A stretch of 64,000 nucleotides of DNA from Frigoribacterium sp. CG_9.8 (GTDB taxonomy: Bacteria; Actinomycetota; Actinomycetes; Actinomycetales; Microbacteriaceae): positions 1 through 64,000 of the forward strand of contig NZ_JADOVH010000004.1 of assembly GCF_015751965.1 (NCBI RefSeq), given 5' to 3'. A model generated the notes under the pieces. It made no database searches and had not been told where the DNA came from. It worked only from the letters and a program-made list of their open reading frames with translations. Made by a program: the position numbers and the translations under genes. Position 1 is the first letter of the stretch; the number at the start of each line of letters is the position of its first letter. Of this stretch, positions 33,340 through 42,840 are shown piece after piece.

Positions 33340-34643
33340 CAGATCACCTCGAGTTTCGAGAGCCACTTGGTCTGCAGCACCCCTGGCCGTCCCGGCGCGA
33401 TCATTCGTGCCGGGAAGCCGTGGTCGATGTCGAGTGGCTTACCGTTGACCTCGAGGGCCACCAGCGTCAGGTCATCCTGCGCATACTCGTGTCCCATTTC
33501 GGTGACCCGGTAGCCGCCCGCTGACTCCAGGCTGGTGAGACGAAGGTCTTCGTCCGGATGCGCCCCCACGGCGTCCAGCAGGTCTCGCAGGCGCACGCCG
33601 CGCCATGTCGCCATCTGGCTCCAGCCCTCGACGCAAGCGATCGGCAGGTCGACGGTGTGCAGGGTCATCGCCTCGAGGTCGGCGCGAGAGTAGGTCGTGA
33701 CGACCGCGCCGCGGCTCACGGCGAGCTGCCAATCGGCGTCGGTGAGGGCATCCGTGACTTGCGCCGCCCGAGCGGTGCGGTTGACCGGCAGATCGTTCGG
33801 ACCGACAAAGTTCTTCCGCGGGCCGAAGACGTTGATCCCGTCGAGCACCCGGAACGACTGGCCCGCCGTGAGCGCGACGACTGCCGCCGCCGACACTCCG
33901 ATGGTCGCCACGAAGCCACGGCGAGAGACCCGTGCCTGCTTCGGGCTGTCAGTTCGGGGACGTGCGCTGTCGATCCAGTCGAAAAGGCGGCCGGTGAGAC
34001 CGTCGACGCGGCGAGAGATCGGGCCGACGGGCTCGCGGGTCGTCTCGGCGAGTTCGACAGCGACATCCGCTCTGGTGAGAGGCAGATCTTCGTCATCGAG
34101 CAGCAGATTTCCCTCGGCGTCGAAACTGCGGGAGCGTGTCCAATAGCGCGAGATCACCGGCAGTTTGACAGCGATGTGGATGGCGAGCGAGCCGATGATG
34201 ACGAAGGAGAGCGCCCAGTGCGTCTGCTTGAACGGGAAGGGGAACGGATACCACTGGTAAGTGTTGAGCAGCCCTGTCACGATCTGCACCAGCGATGCCG
34301 CCACGAAGATCGCAATCGACGCACGTTCGAGGAACCCGACGAAATTCTTGATCGGTGGCGTCTGGAACAGCCCGGGGTAAACCACGTACAGCTTGCCGAG
34401 GATGAGCGGGAAGCAGACGATACCGGTGGTGATGTGGAGGCCCTGGCTCACCTGATAGAGCGTCTGGGGCCGGGTGGGGAAGACCATCCAGGGCAGTGGC
34501 TCCTGCAAAAAGTGGCTGTATAGCCCGGTGCCGAAGCAGACCAGGAAGGCGATGCCGAGCAGGCGTCCGAGCACGACGGCCATGCGCGGATGCCGCGACG
34601 GAGTCGAAAGCACCCGTCGCGTTTCAAGCAGCAGGCGACGCAT
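33339..34643 (-). CDS. Molybdopterin-dependent oxidoreductase with cytochrome-b-like membrane region
   Basis: At 434 residues the N-terminal part has about four helices with spaced His residues (GTGLYSHFL, GLHITTGIV, KQTHWALSF, SLAIHIAVK), a layout suited to haem b ligation. A twin-Arg-like SRRGFVATIGVSAAAVVAL segment precedes the sulfite-oxidase-fold domain with the Mo-ligating Cys in DLPIACVEGWSQMATW and DIDHGFPARMIAPGRPG. Unlike the other molybdopterin protein nearby, it ends without the Ig dimerisation domain. It probably transfers electrons through its own membrane haem part (inference). Substrate is unknown. Confidence 0.88.
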   Translation of the reverse strand: MRRLLLETRRVLSTPSRHPRMAVVLGRLLGIAFLVCFGTGLYSHFLQEPLPWMVFPTRPQTLYQVSQGLHITTGIVCFPLILGKLYVVYPGLFQTPPIKNFVGFLERASIAIFVAASLVQIVTGLLNTYQWYPFPFPFKQTHWALSFVIIGSLAIHIAVKLPVISRYWTRSRSFDAEGNLLLDDEDLPLTRADVAVELAETTREPVGPISRRVDGLTGRLFDWIDSARPRTDSPKQARVSRRGFVATIGVSAAAVVALTAGQSFRVLDGINVFGPRKNFVGPNDLPVNRTARAAQVTDALTDADWQLAVSRGAVVTTYSRADLEAMTLHTVDLPIACVEGWSQMATWRGVRLRDLLDAVGAHPDEDLRLTSLESAGGYRVTEMGHEYAQDDLTLVALEVNGKPLDIDHGFPARMIAPGRPGVLQTKWLSKLEVI

Positions 34644-34791
34644 GACTCAATCAGAGCACCCGGATGCCCTCCGCCGTGCCGCCGAAATCTTACGATTCAG
34701 AAACGCCAGTGGCTGCGCCGATCGCTGCGCCGAGTGCGTCGGGACACCAGACGCGCACTGTTCCGGCGGTATTCCGGCAGTATGAGGACCG

Positions 34792-36243
34792 ATGACACTC
34801 CCAGCGCCCCACCGTTCTCCCCTCGACTCGACCGTCGTGCCGACCGTCGTGCCAACCGTCGCGGCCGCGGTGCTTGCCGCAGCCATGGCGGGGCTCACCG
34901 CATATTCGGTGATCGCGCTCGGCTATTTCGACCGGGCGCATCCCACCGCCTTCATCGCCTGCACGGTGGGGCTGTGGGCTTTATTCATCCTGGCGATCCT
35001 CGCCCTTCGTCGCATGAAGACGCGGCCGGCGATCGCGCTCGTACTCATCGGCTCTGCGCTGATCGGTGGTGCGGCCATGGCTGGTCCACCGAACACGAGC
35101 ACCGATTCGGCGAGATATGCCTGGGACGGCATCGTTCAAAACGCCGGCATCTCACCCTATAAATACCTGCCGGTGGCCGATGCGCTCGCACCTTTGCGCC
35201 CCGACTGGCTATTCGCCGCTCCACTTGCGAATGCGGACGGAAGCTACCGGTGCGCCGATCCACGTGCCGACCCGACCTTCTCCCTACCGAGCCACGAGCC
35301 GCTGTGTAGCGCTCTTAACCGCCCGAAGGTCCCCACGATCTATCCGGCAGCTGCAGAGATATTCTTCGCCGGAGTTCGCCTGATCACTGGCCCCTCGGCC
35401 GAGTATTGGCCGCTGCAGCTCACCGGCCTACTGATGAGCCTCGCCATCACCGCGATGCTCATTGTGGCGCTGAGGCGTCGCAACCTCGATCCGCGCTGGG
35501 CCGCACTCTGGGGGTGGAGCCCGATCGTCGCGACGGAGGCGATCACCAACTCGCACATCGACATCCTCGGCACGCTGCTCGCCCTCGTTGCGACGCTGCT
35601 GGTCTCCCGCGGCCTGCGCTTTCGCGGGGGTATTGCGCTTGGTGCAGCGATCGCCGTCAAGCTGGTGCCGGTGATCGCGGCTCCCGCACTCCTGCGTCGA
35701 CAGCCGTGGAAGGTGATCGTGGCCTCGATCGTCGCCTTCGCGGTGCTCTACGTCCCCTATGTCATCACCACCGGCATCGCCGTGCTCGGCTACCTGCCGG
35801 GGTACCTCTCCGAGGAGGGCTACAACGACGGCAGCCGTTTCGCCCTGCTCGCGCTGTTCGTTCCGGCATCGGCCTCACTCGTGGTGGCCGCCGTGTTGCT
35901 GCTGATCACGGCGATTCTGGTGTGGTGGAAAACGAATCCGGATGCGCCGTGGCTCGGGCAGCTCGTCATGATCGGCACCACGCTGCTCATCGTGTCGCCG
36001 CGCTACCCCTGGTACGCACTGCTGCTCGTGCCGTTCATCGCGCTCAGTGGCCGATGGGAGTGGTTCGCCGTGCCACTCGCCCTCACTGTTCGCCTGTTCA
36101 CTTCGAACCAGGGCGTGTACCAGGCGGCCATCGCGGCGGCCATCGTTGTGATCATTGCCATGGCGCTGTGGCGTACCGGCCCGGATGGACGCGCGCGACT
36201 GCGGCATCCGCTGGCCATGCTGCGCGGGGTGTCGCGCACCTAG
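34792..36243 (+). CDS. Polytopic mannosyltransferase-like membrane glycosyltransferase (GT87/MptB-like)
   Basis: The 483-residue protein has about 12 helices and the luminal pattern of GT-C enzymes using polyprenol-phosphate sugars: an acidic loop ARYAWDGIVQNAGISPYKYL after the first helices, PTIYPAAAEIFFAG, and WGWSPIVATEAITNSHIDIL. It resembles actinobacterial DUF2029/GT87 or MptB-like mannosyltransferases. The start ATG 34792 is followed by a short PTVV repeat encoded by 15-bp units. The GT2 enzyme of the same cluster could supply its polyprenol-phosphate-sugar donor. Confidence 0.83.
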   Translation: MTLPAPHRSPLDSTVVPTVVPTVAAAVLAAAMAGLTAYSVIALGYFDRAHPTAFIACTVGLWALFILAILALRRMKTRPAIALVLIGSALIGGAAMAGPPNTSTDSARYAWDGIVQNAGISPYKYLPVADALAPLRPDWLFAAPLANADGSYRCADPRADPTFSLPSHEPLCSALNRPKVPTIYPAAAEIFFAGVRLITGPSAEYWPLQLTGLLMSLAITAMLIVALRRRNLDPRWAALWGWSPIVATEAITNSHIDILGTLLALVATLLVSRGLRFRGGIALGAAIAVKLVPVIAAPALLRRQPWKVIVASIVAFAVLYVPYVITTGIAVLGYLPGYLSEEGYNDGSRFALLALFVPASASLVVAAVLLLITAILVWWKTNPDAPWLGQLVMIGTTLLIVSPRYPWYALLLVPFIALSGRWEWFAVPLALTVRLFTSNQGVYQAAIAAAIVVIIAMALWRTGPDGRARLRHPLAMLRGVSRT

Positions 36244-36575
36244 TCCCCGCCTGCGGCCCACAGCGGAGTTTCCGGATTCGTTCGGCGTGTCGCCCGCAAC
36301 ACGCCGCTGGCGAGCCGCGGCATCCGCCCTCGGCCCCACAGAGTGACCGGATGCCGCTACCGCGCTGGCCGGCGCGCCACGGCCCGGGCACCTCATCCCT
36401 GCGCCACGGTCGGTAAAAAGCCCCGTAATTCCGGCGATTTTTGCTGGATGTTTGCTGGGAAACATAACGGAACGGTAACAGCTCGGGCTAAACCCAAACC
36501 GTTTGGCGAGGGAGGCCGAACCAATATCCAGAACCGCTTGTCACCACGGACTGGCGAAAACCTAAGGATCACATC
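36244..36575 (+). promoter_or_regulatory. 332-bp intergenic region with a candidate promoter for the lipoprotein gene
   Basis: No gene is seen in this gap. The first half is GC-rich and featureless. The second half is AT-richer and holds TTGCTG at 36441 and CATAAC at 36463 with 16 bp between, a plausible sigma70-type promoter, plus a direct repeat of TTTGCTGG at about 36440 and 36451. AAGGA before ATG 36576 is the ribosome-binding site. Confidence 0.4.
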
Positions 36576-37250
36576 ATGCGCAAATTCCACAAGGCAACAG
36601 TCGGCATCATCACCGCTGGACTTCTCGTTGCAGGCCTCGCCGCCTGCTCAAGCCCCGCAAGCACCGGCGCCTCCTCCGACACGAAGGCCTCGTCGGCTCC
36701 CGCGATGCAGAAGCCGCTTGCCTCCATCCCGGCTCTCACCGGTGTCGACACCGCGGTGCTGCTCGACGCGGGCTTCGCTGCCGCGCTCACCTCCCTCGGC
36801 CTCACCCCCGGCACCGTCGGCACCGCAACTCTCACCGACGGCAGCCTGCACTTCCCCATCACCGGTGGAAACGTCGACTACTACGACCCGGCCATGAAGC
36901 TCCGCCCGTATGTGCAGGGCACAATCAAGCACGAGGGATCCGGCTTCTCGCTGACCGCCAGTGGAACCAAGGTTGAACTGACCAACTTCACCATCGACCC
37001 GGGCAAGTCCATCCTGTACGGTGACGTCTCGGTCAATGGCACCTCCGCCGCCACCCAGGTCGACCTGTTCAACCTGTACGGTGGAACCCTCAAGCCGCTC
37101 CAGATGGACGGCAACAACGCCATCCTCGAGGGCACCACCGTGCACATCTCGGCTGATGCTGCCGGCCTCCTCAACAAGACGTTCAAGACCGAAGCCGTCA
37201 AGTCGCAGCTGCTCGTCGGTATCGCCAAGATCACGGTCATCGCCAAGTAG
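36576..37250 (+). CDS. Secreted lipoprotein, unknown function
   Basis: The 224 residues begin with a lipoprotein signal (GLLVAGLAACSS; lipobox LAAC), a Ser/Ala-rich linker and one beta-rich domain (about 50-224). Regular strands such as GTATLTDGSLHFPITGGNV, GSGFSLTASGTKVELTNF and KSILYGDVSVNG form that domain. I do not recognise a named family. It lies alone between a glycosyltransferase gene and a strong hairpin, with its own likely promoter. Confidence 0.82.
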   Translation: MRKFHKATVGIITAGLLVAGLAACSSPASTGASSDTKASSAPAMQKPLASIPALTGVDTAVLLDAGFAAALTSLGLTPGTVGTATLTDGSLHFPITGGNVDYYDPAMKLRPYVQGTIKHEGSGFSLTASGTKVELTNFTIDPGKSILYGDVSVNGTSAATQVDLFNLYGGTLKPLQMDGNNAILEGTTVHISADAAGLLNKTFKTEAVKSQLLVGIAKITVIAK

Positions 37251-37264
37251 TAGCGCTGATTCAT

Positions 37265-37301
37265 CGAAGGGCCCGCTGCGCACTGCGCAGCGGGCCCTTC
37301 G
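37265..37301. terminator. Perfect 17-bp hairpin between convergent genes
   Basis: Stem 37265-37281 pairs perfectly with 37285-37301 around an ACT loop (core GAAGGGCCCGCTGCGC). It sits between the ends of the lipoprotein gene and ispE and probably terminates both. No long T-run follows. Confidence 0.8.
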
Positions 37302-37344
37302 CCGTGCGGTGTGCACACTGTGCGCAGGGCGGAACCCCGGCAGC

Positions 37345-38280
37345 TCAGGAGCCGATGAGCCTCGCGCCGTGCACCGGACCGGTCGCCCGCACTACCGTGA
37401 GCCGGGCTGCGCTGAGGGCGATCTGCAACTCGAGGGCGGCATCGGGGTCCGCCGCGAGGAAGGCGACAGTCGGCCCGGAGCCCGAGATGATGCCCGCGAG
37501 CGCACCGTTCTCCTCCCCGAGCTCGATCACTGCTCCGAGCCGCGATTCGAGATGCAGAGCGGGAGCCTGCAGGTCGTTGTGCAGCACTTCGGCGAGCATG
37601 TGCGGATCCCCCGCGCGCAGGGCCTGAAGCACGCTGGCATCCACCTGCGGCTGCATCGAGGCGGGGAAGATGTCCTGTGCATGCCGGTCACGGTGGCGAT
37701 CGAGTTCGGTGTAGACACGGGGTGTGCTCATGCCGAAGTCAGCGAGCGCAAGCACCCACTGGAAGCTGCCAGCGGCGAGTGCGGGGCTCAACTGGTCGCC
37801 GCGACCCGTGCCGATCGCCGTGCCGCCGGTTAAGGCGAAGGGCACATCGGAGCCGAGCTGGGTCGCGAGATCGAGCAGGTCTTCGCGGCTGAGATCGGTA
37901 CCCCAGAGGCTGTCGCAGGCGAGAAGAGTGGCCGCGGCATCCGCAGATCCGCCGCCCATGCCTCCCGCTATCGGTACGTGCTTCTCGATCTCCAGATGCA
38001 CGCCCCGGCGATAGCCCGCGCGGTGCGCCAGCATCGTCGCCGCCTTGATCGCGAGATTCGACCCGTCGGTCGCGAGCGCAGAGGTGTCGATCGATCCGGT
38101 GAAGGTCACCGAGAAATCGTGCGCGGCTCTCGCCCAGACGTCTTCGTAGAGCGATACCGCCTGATACGCGGTGGCGACGTCGTGGTAGCCATCTTCGAGC
38201 AGTGCGCCGACTTTGAGAAACACGTTGATCTTGCCCGGTGCCCGTGCGTGCACCATCTTCGGGGCGGCCGCGGAGGTCAT
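37345..38280 (-). CDS. ispE: 4-diphosphocytidyl-2-C-methyl-D-erythritol kinase
   Basis: IspE phosphorylates CDP-methylerythritol in the non-mevalonate isoprenoid pathway. The 311 residues show the GHMP kinase motifs: [21 protein letters not shown] at the start, the ATP loop [18 protein letters not shown], and the C-terminal [11 protein letters not shown]. Length and motifs are normal. It follows ksgA on the same strand after 33 bp, the usual actinobacterial order. Confidence 0.95.
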   Translation of the reverse strand: MTSAAAPKMVHARAPGKINVFLKVGALLEDGYHDVATAYQAVSLYEDVWARAAHDFSVTFTGSIDTSALATDGSNLAIKAATMLAHRAGYRRGVHLEIEKHVPIAGGMGGGSADAAATLLACDSLWGTDLSREDLLDLATQLGSDVPFALTGGTAIGTGRGDQLSPALAAGSFQWVLALADFGMSTPRVYTELDRHRDRHAQDIFPASMQPQVDASVLQALRAGDPHMLAEVLHNDLQAPALHLESRLGAVIELGEENGALAGIISGSGPTVAFLAADPDAALELQIALSAARLTVVRATGPVHGARLIGS

Positions 38281-38313
38281 TAGACCAACCTAGCCGAACC
38301 CTCGAAGCCTGTT

Positions 38314-39156
38314 TTACGCCCCGGAGGGGGCACCGGCACGAGCCACGGCGAGGAAGTCCGCGACCGTCAGTTCTTCCCCACGCGCCGTCGGTGCCACTCC
38401 GGCCGCTTCGAGGCGAGCGGATGCCGCGGAGCTGTCCCCGAGCAGCACCGAGAGCGACTGCCGCAGCATTTTGCGTCGCTGCTGGAACGCGGCATCCACG
38501 AGCGCGAAGGTCGAGAGCCGCTCGGTCTCGGTGCCCGGCAGTTCTCCCCGATCGAACCGCACGAGAATCGAGTCGACGTTCGGCACCGGCCAGAACACCT
38601 GGCGGCTGACCTGCCCGGCGGTGCGCCACTTTCCGTACCAGGCCGCCTTGATGCTCGGGCTGCCATAGATCTTGGAGCCCGGATCCGCCGCGATGCGCTG
38701 ACCGACCTCGGCCTGCACCATCACCAGAGCAGTCTGCAGGCTCGCAAAGTGTTCGAGAAAGTGCAGAAGTACCGGCACCGAGATGTTGTACGGCAGGTTG
38801 GCGACGAGGCTCGTCGGGTCGCCGGGAAGCTCGGTGATTGTCATTGCGTCCTGCGTGATCACCGTGAGCGGTGCGCCAGCCTGGAACAGCTCGACAGTGA
38901 TGGGAAGCTGCGCCGCGAGGCGGGTATCGATCTCGACCGCGACAACGGATGCCCCGGTCTCGAGCAACCCGAGGGTGAGGGAGCCGAGTCCGGGGCCGAC
39001 CTCCACCACACTCTGGCCGGAGACGATTCCCGCCGCTTTGACGATGCGGCGCACGGTATTTGCGTCGATGACGAAGTTCTGCCCGAGCTTTTTGGTCGGC
39101 TGGATACCGAGCAGGTCGGCGAGGTCGCGGATCTCCGCTGGCCCGAGCAGGCTCAT
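38314..39156 (-). CDS. ksgA: 16S rRNA dimethyladenosine transferase
   Basis: KsgA (RsmA) dimethylates two adenosines near the 3' end of 16S rRNA during small-subunit maturation. The 280 residues have the entry motif LGQNFVIDANTVRRIV, the SAM motif VVEVGPGLGSLTLGLLE and the catalytic NLPYNISVPVLLHF. The ATG overlaps the tatD stop by 4 bp. Confidence 0.96.
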   Translation of the reverse strand: MSLLGPAEIRDLADLLGIQPTKKLGQNFVIDANTVRRIVKAAGIVSGQSVVEVGPGLGSLTLGLLETGASVVAVEIDTRLAAQLPITVELFQAGAPLTVITQDAMTITELPGDPTSLVANLPYNISVPVLLHFLEHFASLQTALVMVQAEVGQRIAADPGSKIYGSPSIKAAWYGKWRTAGQVSRQVFWPVPNVDSILVRFDRGELPGTETERLSTFALVDAAFQQRRKMLRQSLSVLLGDSSAASARLEAAGVAPTARGEELTVADFLAVARAGAPSGA

Positions 39157-40121
39157 GCGAGGTCGGACGAGTCGATGGCCTCGTCGTAGGGTGAACCGAG
39201 TTCCGGGGTCACCGGCTCGGCATCCCAGCTCCCGTAGACCAGCTCTGTATTCGAGGTGATCTGGGCGGCCAGCAGCGCGACATCGGTGCCAAGGTGGTCG
39301 GCCATGAATCGCAGGGTGGTGGGGATCAGATACGGTGCGTTCGGGCGACCCCGATACGGCACGGGGGTGAGGAACGGAGCATCCGTCTCAATGAGGATCT
39401 GGCTGCGCGGCACAGCGCTCAGCGCCTCGCGCAGTGCACCGGCGTTCGTGAATGTCACGGTGCCGGCGAAGGAGAGATACCACCCGTTATCGGCGCAGAG
39501 CCTGGCCATGTCGACGTCGCCAGAGAAGCAGTGGAACACCGTCTTCTCGGGCGCTCCGTTGCGTCGCAGGGTCGAGATCACCTCGGCGTGGGCATCCCGG
39601 TCGTGAATCTGCATCGCGAGTTGGTGCTTCTTGGCAATGGCGATATGCGCCTCGAAGGAGCGGTATTGGGCGCCCCACCCGCTCTCATCGGTGCGGAAGA
39701 AGTCGAGTCCGGTCTCCCCGACTGCCCGCACTCGCGGGCGTGACGCGAGTTGGTCGATCTCGGCGAGAGCGGCATCGAGCTCTCCGGCTGCCTCGTAGCG
39801 CGGAGCCTCGTTCGGATGGATGGCGACGGCCGCGAGCATCCGCGGTTCGCGTGCCGCCATCTCGGCTGACCAGCGGGAGGTCTCGAGGTCGCCACCCACC
39901 TGCACAACGCCGCGCACGCCGACGCTCGATGCCCGGTCGAGCTGCTCGCGATAGTCCAGAAAATCATCGCCGTCGCCGATTTCGAGGTGGGTGTGGTTGT
40001 CGTAAACCCCCACCGTCAGCGGTGACGGGAGCGGCGGATAGCTCAGGTCGCGGATCTTCCCCTGCTGAGACGAGCTGTCGCGGCGCCGGATCGGACCTTG
40101 AGATTTCTCCGGTACGGGCAT
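39153..40121 (-). CDS. tatD: TatD-family metal-dependent DNase / hydrolase
   Basis: The 322-residue TIM-barrel hydrolase has the metal-binding DNHTHLEIGD near its start, AVGETGLDFFRT, QIHDRDAHAEVI, FHCFSGDV and IETDAPFLTP, a complete TatD metal site. ATG 40121 is preferred to a TTG two codons upstream. About 35 extra N-terminal residues precede the barrel. It lies upstream of ksgA with translational coupling and downstream of an oxidoreductase in the metG-tatD-ksgA-ispE run. Confidence 0.93.
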   Translation of the reverse strand: MPVPEKSQGPIRRRDSSSQQGKIRDLSYPPLPSPLTVGVYDNHTHLEIGDGDDFLDYREQLDRASSVGVRGVVQVGGDLETSRWSAEMAAREPRMLAAVAIHPNEAPRYEAAGELDAALAEIDQLASRPRVRAVGETGLDFFRTDESGWGAQYRSFEAHIAIAKKHQLAMQIHDRDAHAEVISTLRRNGAPEKTVFHCFSGDVDMARLCADNGWYLSFAGTVTFTNAGALREALSAVPRSQILIETDAPFLTPVPYRGRPNAPYLIPTTLRFMADHLGTDVALLAAQITSNTELVYGSWDAEPVTPELGSPYDEAIDSSDLA

Positions 40122-40130
40122 GCCCAAATT

Positions 40131-41063
40131 CTATCCGGCAGGCCGAACCTCAAGAACGATCTTGCCGAGCCCGTGCCTCAATCCGAGACGTTCGTAGGCG
40201 GCCCGCACCCGATCAAGGGGATAGGTCGCGTAGATCGGGATCTCAAGATCGCCGTTTGCGACCAGCCGGGCGAGCTCGGTGAGCACCTCGCGCGGCTCGA
40301 CCGTCGACATCCCAGCGCCCTTCACCCGAAATTTATTCTTCGCGGCGTAGTCGGTGATGGTGTTGATCCGGTCTTTCGGCACACCGAGCTCGACCGCGAC
40401 CTTTACGTTGTCGGCGCCGTGCGTGTCGATGAAGGCATCCACGCCATCCGGGACGATTTTTCGGATGCGCTCGGCCAGGCCCGGGCCATAGGCCACCGGA
40501 ATGGCACCGAGGCTGCGAAGGTAGGCGTGGTTCTCTTCGCTCGCGGTTGCGACGACGGCGGCTCCCGCGAGCACGGCGAGCTGGGTTGCAATGATACCGA
40601 CCCCTCCCGCTGCGCCGGCGACCACCACGGTGTCCCCGGGCCGCACGTCGACCGCGATGATGCAGGCGCGTGCGGTGGTTCCCGCAACGAATAGGCAGGC
40701 GGCCACGTTCCAGTCGACCGCGTGAGGCTTGGGGATCACCCGGCTTGCGTCGATCGTCACGAATTCCGCCTGCGCGTCTCGACTGTCCGAGAAGCCGATG
40801 ACCTCATCACCGACGCGGGGAAAGTCGACGCCCTCACCGACCTTGGTGACCACGCCGGCAAAATCACTGCCCTGCCCCTCCGGGAAATGGGCGGGGAACG
40901 CGTCGTGAAACTGCCCCTGGCGCACCTGAATCTCCCCCGGGTTGATTGCAACGCTCACCACGGAGACCTGCACTTCACGCCGGCCGGGCTCCCGGGCATC
41001 CACCTCGACCACGTCGAGCACCTCACTGCCGCCGTACCTGCTGAATCGAACGGCTTTCGGCAT
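40131..41063 (-). CDS. NADP-dependent zinc-free oxidoreductase (quinone-oxidoreductase-like MDR)
   Basis: The 310-residue medium-chain dehydrogenase fold has the GroES-like domain first (KAVRFSRYGGSEVLDVVE) and the cofactor motif VVAGAAGGVGIIATQLA. Both catalytic and structural zinc ligands are lacking, as in NADPH:quinone reductase-like enzymes. It sits between metG and tatD, two genes normally adjacent in actinobacteria, so it may be a later insertion into the run. Substrate is unknown. Confidence 0.88.
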   Translation of the reverse strand: MPKAVRFSRYGGSEVLDVVEVDAREPGRREVQVSVVSVAINPGEIQVRQGQFHDAFPAHFPEGQGSDFAGVVTKVGEGVDFPRVGDEVIGFSDSRDAQAEFVTIDASRVIPKPHAVDWNVAACLFVAGTTARACIIAVDVRPGDTVVVAGAAGGVGIIATQLAVLAGAAVVATASEENHAYLRSLGAIPVAYGPGLAERIRKIVPDGVDAFIDTHGADNVKVAVELGVPKDRINTITDYAAKNKFRVKGAGMSTVEPREVLTELARLVANGDLEIPIYATYPLDRVRAAYERLGLRHGLGKIVLEVRPAG

Positions 41064-41095
41064 AGTGGATTCCTCCCTGTGCTAGCGGGCTGCGG

Positions 41096-42691
41096 TTAGG
41101 TGGAGGCGACAGCGATGTCCGGCTGTTCGATGCGGGGGAAGAGCGAATTGGCGAGCGGCTCGACCGCCGGCCCACCCGTCCACTCGGGGGCGGCACGCAC
41201 GTCTTGGTCGGTAACCGCTCCGGTGCCGCCGAGGGCCGTCCATAGCGTGGCCGTCGCATCCGGAATCACCGGAGAGAGCAGCACCGCGAGGGTTCCGAGA
41301 CCGCGCACAATCGTGAACAGCACGGCATCGAGGCGCCCGGCGTTGGCTGGGTCCTTGGCCAGCGTCCACGGCTCCTGGATGGTGATGTAGCCGTTCAGCT
41401 CGTCGACGAGAGTCCAGATCGCGGCGAGGGCCTCATGGATGGCCAGACGCTCGATCGCGGCATCCGCCAGCGCCGTGACGCGCAGTCCGGTCGCGAAGAT
41501 GGCCTGATCGGGACCGGTGAGTTCGACGTCGGTCGGGATGACGCCCCCGCGGTAGCGCGTGACCATCGCGATCACTCGCGAGGCCAGGTTGCCAAAGCCG
41601 TTGGCGAGCTCAGCCTGGTAGCGCGCGGAGAGATCCTCCCAGCTGAAGGAGCCGTCCTGCCCGAAGCTGATGGCGCGCATGAAGTAATAGCGGAAGGCAT
41701 CCACACCGAAGGTATCCGTGATCTCAGACGGCGCGATGCCGGTGAGCTTTGACTTCGACATCTTCTCGCCGCCGACGAGAAGCCAGCCGTGGCCGAAGAC
41801 TCGACGCGGCACCGGCAGCCCGGCAGCCATCAGCATCGCCGGCCAGATCACCGCGTGGAAGCGGGCGATGTCTTTACCGACCAGCTGCACGGCCGGCCAG
41901 CGCCGTTCGAAGTTCTCGGTGTCGGTGCCATAGCCGATCGCGGAGATGTAGTTGAGCAGCGCGTCGAACCAGACGTAGACCACATGGCTGTGGTCCCACG
42001 GGATCTGGATGCCCCAGTCGAAGCTCGAGCGGGAGATGGACAGGTCGTCGAGCCCCTGTTTCACGAACGAGATGATCTCGTTGCGCACGCTGTCCGGCTG
42101 GATGAAGTCGGGCTGCGATTCATACAGGTCGAGCAGTTTCTGCTGAAAATCGCTCATGCGGAAGAAGTAGTTCTTCTCCTTGAGGATCTCGACCGGACGC
42201 CCGTGGATCTTGCACACCAGCTGTTCGGCGAACTCGCCATCCGCACTCTGGATGAGGTCATCGAGCTGCTTGTACTCCTCGCAGCCCACGCAGTAGTACC
42301 CCTCGTACTCGCCAGAGTAGATGTAACCATCGTCGTAGAGCTTCTGCAGGAAGATCGTGACGGCCTTCTCGTGCCGCTCGTCGGTGGTGCGGATGAAGTC
42401 GTCATTGGCGATGTTGATCGTCTTCAGAAGTGGCAGCCAGGCGTCGGTGACCAACCTGTCGGCCCACTCCTGCGGTGTGGTGTCATTGGCGACCGCCGTG
42501 CGCAGGATCTTCTGGCCGTGCTCATCGGTGCCGGTGAGTAGCCAGCTGTCGTCGCCGGCCTGACGGTGCCAGCGGGCCAGCACGTCGGCAGCGACCTCGG
42601 TGTACGCGTGGCCGATGTGCGGCACATCGTTCACGTAGAAGATGGGGGTCGCGATGTAGAAAGAGTCGGCAGAGGGCTTAGCGGCGGGCAT
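41096..42691 (-). CDS. metG: Methionyl-tRNA synthetase
   Basis: The class I synthetase charges tRNA-Met. The 531 residues have the HIGH motif in VNDVPHIGHAYTE, the Cys-rich zinc-knuckle region (YYCVGCEEY, QLVCKIHG), and the KMSKS loop in VGGEKMSKSKLTG. It lacks the C-terminal tRNA-binding domain of some long forms, as is common in actinobacteria. Confidence 0.96.
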   Translation of the reverse strand: MPAAKPSADSFYIATPIFYVNDVPHIGHAYTEVAADVLARWHRQAGDDSWLLTGTDEHGQKILRTAVANDTTPQEWADRLVTDAWLPLLKTINIANDDFIRTTDERHEKAVTIFLQKLYDDGYIYSGEYEGYYCVGCEEYKQLDDLIQSADGEFAEQLVCKIHGRPVEILKEKNYFFRMSDFQQKLLDLYESQPDFIQPDSVRNEIISFVKQGLDDLSISRSSFDWGIQIPWDHSHVVYVWFDALLNYISAIGYGTDTENFERRWPAVQLVGKDIARFHAVIWPAMLMAAGLPVPRRVFGHGWLLVGGEKMSKSKLTGIAPSEITDTFGVDAFRYYFMRAISFGQDGSFSWEDLSARYQAELANGFGNLASRVIAMVTRYRGGVIPTDVELTGPDQAIFATGLRVTALADAAIERLAIHEALAAIWTLVDELNGYITIQEPWTLAKDPANAGRLDAVLFTIVRGLGTLAVLLSPVIPDATATLWTALGGTGAVTDQDVRAAPEWTGGPAVEPLANSLFPRIEQPDIAVAST

Positions 42692-42748
42692 TGGATAATC
42701 CTAATTGGCAGCGGATGCCGGGCGGGTCAGAGTTAAGCGACGTCGTGA

Positions 42749-42840
42749 CTGTTCCTCTGCGGCTAGTGACGCCCCAGGGCTGCGGCCCCCGGCATGACGC
42801 GCGGGGGCCGGAGTCCTGTTCCTCTGCGGCTAGTGACGCC
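42749..42840. repeat. 25-bp direct duplication around the 3' end of the sedolisin gene
   Basis: The 25 bp at 42749-42773 recur exactly at 42816-42840 (core TTCCTCTGCGGCTAGTGACG). The second copy contains the stop codon of the protease gene. Between them (42783-42810) is a hairpin, stem CGGCCCCC/GGGGGCCG with a 12-nt loop, which may end the protease transcript. Confidence 0.9.
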
